Assembly: GCA_012295275.1 (NCBI GenBank)
Contig: CM022677.1
Coordinates: 24,355,809 to 24,368,308 of the forward strand
DNA from: Chrysomallon squamiferum
Taxonomy: Eukaryota; Mollusca; Gastropoda; Neomphalida; Peltospiridae
DNA: 12,500 nt
Reading direction: 5' to 3'
Shown: piece after piece, positions 9,147 to 12,500 of the stretch
How the letters are laid out: the number at the start of each line of letters is the position of its first letter
Position numbering within the stretch: the first letter of the stretch is position 1
Notes under the pieces: model-generated
Databases searched by the model: none
Seen by the model: the letters and a program-made list of their open reading frames with translations, nothing else
What the model was told of the DNA's origin: nothing
Position numbers and translations under genes: made by a program

Positions 9147-9497
9147 TTTCAAAAATTATACAAAGTGCATTGTTTTTAAAAAAAAATATATATCATTATC
9201 CATATTCATGAATCATATTTTAAAATTATAATTTTTTTAATTTTTTTTAATTTTTAATTTTTTTTTTTGGAAATCAGTTGTCTGATCAAACAAGTTGTAC
9301 TGTAGGTCAGTTGATGGTCAGTTTCTTTGATGTTTGTGGTGACCGGTTTGTGTCCAGCTGACCGCCTTTCATCCCTACATCTGTTTCTATAAGGAGATAA
9401 TGCCACATCCGCTAGTTAATTAGTTTAATATCGTGTTAAAGTTGGAAGGATTTTTTCTCTTTAGAGTGCGTTTCACCTGGTTTCCATGATATGAAAT
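9147..9497. other. Intronic, no gene recognised
   Basis: A/T homopolymer-rich at 9175-9270. A more complex stretch at 9280-9475 includes TGTGGTGACCGG and GATAATGCCACATCCGC followed by TTAATTAG. No exon signature is present. Confidence 0.5.
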
Positions 9498-9498
9498 G

Positions 9499-9524
9499 TT
9501 TTTTTTTTTTTTTTTTTTTTTTTT
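9499..9524. repeat. Poly-T run of 26
   Basis: The longest homopolymer in the window. Confidence 0.95.
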
Positions 9525-10114
9525 ATATTACATCCAGGTGGTTCTAGTGTTAAATAGAATTGTACTCATTATTATGTTTGTTCAATTTCATATATTTTTT
9601 TTATTATTATTATGACATACTTTAGCAGTTGGGAAAAAAAAATTTGTTAAAATCTTTATAAAGTGAACATTTTTTTATGTTTTTGTTTTTTTCTTGACAT
9701 TGTGGAAAAATATTTAAAAATTTACTTAAGGTGTATTGGTAAGAATATTTTTCGGGGTTTTTTTTTTTTGGTTTTGTTTTTCCCTTTTCTTAGTTTCTTT
9801 TCTTTTTTTTTCTTCTTCTTTTTTTAGTATTTAAACATCATGTTTTTTGGGGTTTTTTTTTATTTAGTTCTTGATATGTAAAATATCTCTGTTCTAAAAA
9901 ACATTCTCTCATGATGCACATAGCTTTTTGTAACATACACATTTTTGTAATTACTTTTTAAATTTTTTTTTTTGATACAAAATTCAGTAATTTTTAAGTG
10001 TATTTGGAAATGAAATGAAATTTAAAAAATATAATAAATTTATCTTTAATTCTTTCTTCTTATTAAATAAGCTTGAATTGATTCTTTAGTGTTATATTTA
10101 TACACTGATATGTG
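9525..10114. other. T-rich intronic desert with cryptic acceptor-like tract
   Basis: The plus strand is strongly T-biased, with many T runs and a few G runs inside them. A long pyrimidine tract (about 9760-9825) ends in TTTTTTTAG at 9827. It looks like a 3' splice site, but the sequence after it is low-complexity and shows no Smad similarity. Confidence 0.6.
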
Positions 10115-10151
10115 AATAATAATAATAATCATAACAACAACAACAACAATG

Positions 10152-10187
<36 letters not shown>

Positions 10188-10225
10188 TTGGAAATAATAA
10201 TAATAATAATAATAATGTTGGAAAT
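10115..10225. repeat. Compound (AAT)n/(AAC)n microsatellite
   Basis: AAT units, a short AAC block (10133-10148), GAT, a long AAT run, then GTTGGAAATAAT, more AAT, and GTTGGAAAT again. The interruption AATAATGTTGGAAAT occurs twice, 30 bases apart (10181-10195 and 10211-10225). The minus-strand isoleucine/valine-rich frame over it is an artefact. Confidence 0.95.
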
Positions 10226-10604
10226 ATACACACATAAATAATTTATATTAAAAATAATGTGAACTTTACTGTATCTGTAGCCACCCTTAACTGTACATAC
10301 ACATGCAACGATGTTTAAAGATATAAAAAAAATATCAAAACCAATGACAGTACAGGTGGCATTTTGATACAAGCAGATAAAGAAACTATTAACATTCGAC
10401 ACGAACAAGCTCCAGAACCATTTCTTCACTTATGTCTAGACGCAAAAAACATTAGACCATTGACCAGGTTGAAAATGGAGACATTTCTGCAACAATCTGT
10501 TTTAATTATTGATTTAATATCATTTTTTGTCTTTGTTACAAGATCAAAAGAAAATGTCAGGTGCTCACTGATTGAATCTCCAGCAGAGAAGTGATCACAT
10601 TTAC
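10226..10604. other. Intronic, no gene recognised
   Basis: Complexity is higher here than in the flanking repeats. Two short overlapping frames on opposite strands (plus 10364-10594, minus 10426-10608) show no known domain, no Smad similarity and no clear splice sites. Confidence 0.55.
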
Positions 10605-10859
10605 ACATACAGAGGTGTACACTGATATACAGTTATACAGGTGTAGTCAGATATACTACAGTGATACAGGTATATACTGATATACAGTGATTATATGTAC
10701 ATGTATAATACAGTCGTACACTTATATACAGATATACTACAGTTATACAGGTATATACAGATATACTACAGTGATACAGATATATACAGATATACTACTA
10801 CAGTTATACAGGTGTTTATAGGTATAATACAGTTACACAGGTATATACAGATATACTAC

Positions 10860-11042
10860 TATGGTTATACAGGTGTATACAGATATACTACAGTTATACA
10901 GGTATATACAGATATACTACTATGGTTATACAGGTGTATACAGATATACTACAGTTATACAGGTATATACAGATATATTACTATGGTTATACAGGTGTAT
11001 ACAGATATACTACTACAGTTGTACAGGTGTATTTAGGTATAC
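10860..11042 (+). repeat. 61-bp higher-order repeat inside the 29-bp array
   Basis: TATGGTTATACAGGTGTATA starts at 10860, 10921 and 10982, exactly 61 bases apart. Each 61-bp unit is one 32-bp variant plus one 29-bp unit, so it arose by amplification of a pair. The third copy diverges after its first half. Confidence 0.9.
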
Positions 11043-11229
11043 TACAGTTATACAGGTGTTTACAGGTATACTACAGTTATACAGGTATATACAGATATAC
11101 TACTACAGTTATACAGGTGTATACAGATACACTATAGTTATACAGGTATATACAGATATACTACAGTTATACAGGTATATATACAGATATACTACTACAG
11201 TTAAACAGATATATACAGATACTCTACAG

Positions 11230-11334
11230 TTGTACAGGTACATATATCCACTACGGTTACACCAATATACAGATGTATACAAATACACTTTAGTTGTACA
11301 GGTACATATATACACTACGGTTACACCAATATAA
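11230..11334 (+). repeat. 64-bp divergent duplication inside the array
   Basis: TTGTACAGGTACATATAT with CACTACGGTTACACCAATAT after it occurs at 11230 and again at 11294. These units are unusual in carrying CGGTTACACC in place of the normal core. Confidence 0.9.
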
Positions 11335-12500
11335 TGCAGTTATACAGATATATGCAGATATATTTCAGTTACACCTCTAAACAGATATACTACAGTGATA
11401 CAGATATATTCAGATATATTACAGTTATACAGGTGTAAATATACTGATATACTATAGTTATACAGATATATTACAGTTATACAGGTGTTTATACCGATAT
11501 ATTACAGGGATGCAAGTATATACAGATATACTACAGTTATACAGGTATTTACAGATATACTACAGATATACAGGTATATACAGATATACTACAGTTATAC
11601 AGGTATATACACATACACAGGTGTAACTATACAGATATATTGCAGTTATACAGGTATATACATATATACTACAGTTGTATACAGATAAACTACAGTTATA
11701 CAGGTATATACAGATATACTACAGTTATACAGGTATATACAGATATACTACAGTTATACAGGTATTTACAGATATACTACAGTTATACAGGTATATACAG
11801 ATATACTACAGTTATACAGGTATATACAGATATACTACAGTTATACAGGTATATACAGATATACTACAGTTATATACAGTTATACAGGTATAAACAGATA
11901 TAAATATACAGTTATACAGTTGTTTATAGATATACTACAGTTATACAGGTATTTACAGATATTCTACAGTTATACAGGTATACTACAGTTTTACACAGAT
12001 ACACTACAGTGATACAGGTATATACACATATACTAAAGTGATATATATATACATTACAGTTAAACAGGTATATACAGATATACTACTAGTTATACAGGTA
12101 TATATATATATATATAGTGATACAGGTATATACACATATACTACAGTTATACAGGTATATACACATATACTACAGTGATACAGGTATATACAGATATACT
12201 ACAGTGATACAGGTATATACACATATACTACAGTTATACAGGCATTTACAGATATACTACAGTGATACAGATATATACACATATACTACAGTGATACAGG
12301 TATATACAGATATACTACAGTGATACAGGTATTTACACATATACTACAGTGATACAGGTATATACACATATACTACAGTTATACAGGTATTTACAGATAT
12401 ACTACAGTGATACAGGTATATACAGATATACTACAGTGATACAGGTATATACACATATACTACAGTGATACAGGTATATACACATATACTACAGTTATAC

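Larger units (their letters stand above)
10605..12500 (+). repeat. 29-bp minisatellite array, open at the right edge
   Basis: The consensus unit is ATACAGGTATATACAGATAT plus ACTACAGTT, 29 bp in all. In the left part (10605-11350) units vary between 29 and 32 bp through an extra ACT and are more diverged. From about 11640 to 11880 they are nearly identical. From 12117 to the end they stay in exact 29-bp register, with variants GTTATA/GTGATA, CAGATA/CACATA and TATATAC/TATTTAC. About 60 or more units are present. No unit of the consensus has a stop codon in any plus-strand frame, which creates long tyrosine/isoleucine/threonine-rich frames that repeat every 29 residues. These are not genes. Confidence 0.97.

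Noticed and set aside
9828-10000. Possible exon after the strong acceptor-like tract at 9827
   Set aside because: The following sequence is T-rich low complexity with no Smad similarity and no clear donor.
10046-10429. Minus-strand 127-codon hydrophobic frame
   Set aside because: Its isoleucine/valine core is the AAT/AAC microsatellite read in reverse, and its flanks show no domain.
10695-12323. Several long plus-strand frames rich in Tyr, Ile, Thr and Gln, resembling a repetitive protein
   Set aside because: They are read-through of a 29-bp DNA repeat that is open in all three frames. Synonymous and non-synonymous variants are mixed and there are no splice or start signals, so they are not genes.
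10605-12500. CRISPR-like array
   Set aside because: Units are contiguous with no unique spacers, and the window is eukaryotic.

Overview
This is an AT-rich animal genomic window, roughly three quarters A+T and dense in microsatellites, minisatellites and homopolymer runs. It holds one recognisable protein-coding segment: the first coding exon (3241-3443) of a receptor-regulated Smad of the activin/TGF-beta class (Smad2/3). The exon ends at a canonical splice donor. The residue pattern (divergent linker near residues 22-28, one residue shorter than vertebrate SMAD3), the repeat-rich intron and its length suggest an invertebrate, probably a lophotrochozoan such as a mollusc. That assignment is inference from one short exon. 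No prokaryotic features, rRNA, tRNA or CRISPR array were seen.

Layout. 1-3226: non-coding upstream sequence, either a 5' intron, 5' UTR or promoter-side DNA. It contains AAT and CA microsatellites, a degenerate tandem repeat of about 62 bp (1331-1820), and a TTTA tract that runs into candidate splice acceptors at 3101 and 3226. 3241-3443: the Smad exon, about half G+C and therefore conspicuous. 3444-12500: the first coding intron, open at the right edge. I found no second Smad exon, so the intron is at least about 9 kb long.

Within the intron, from left to right, are: a possible minus-strand SINE/LINE 3' tail (about 3505-3600); a probable Tigger/pogo-type non-autonomous DNA transposon remnant (about 4155-4400); ATT and GA microsatellites; a tandem repeat of about 120 bp (5409-5870); a 10-bp exact match to the PBX-PREP (TALE homeodomain) motif (6580); a more complex block with duplicated inverted CCAAT boxes (7150-7330); a degenerate minisatellite of about 29 bp (best at 8101-8410); a CA repeat; a CpG-bearing block (8999-9146); a T-rich desert with a cryptic acceptor near 9827; a compound AAT/AAC microsatellite (10115-10225); and a 29-bp minisatellite that fills 10605 to the window end.

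The long apparent reading frames in the minisatellites are not genes. The 29-bp unit has no stop codon in any plus-strand frame, so it reads as a 29-residue repeat. Nothing here amounts to a new biological system. The most informative items are the Smad exon with its start and splice context, the Tigger-like remnant, and the layered structure of the 29-bp array.
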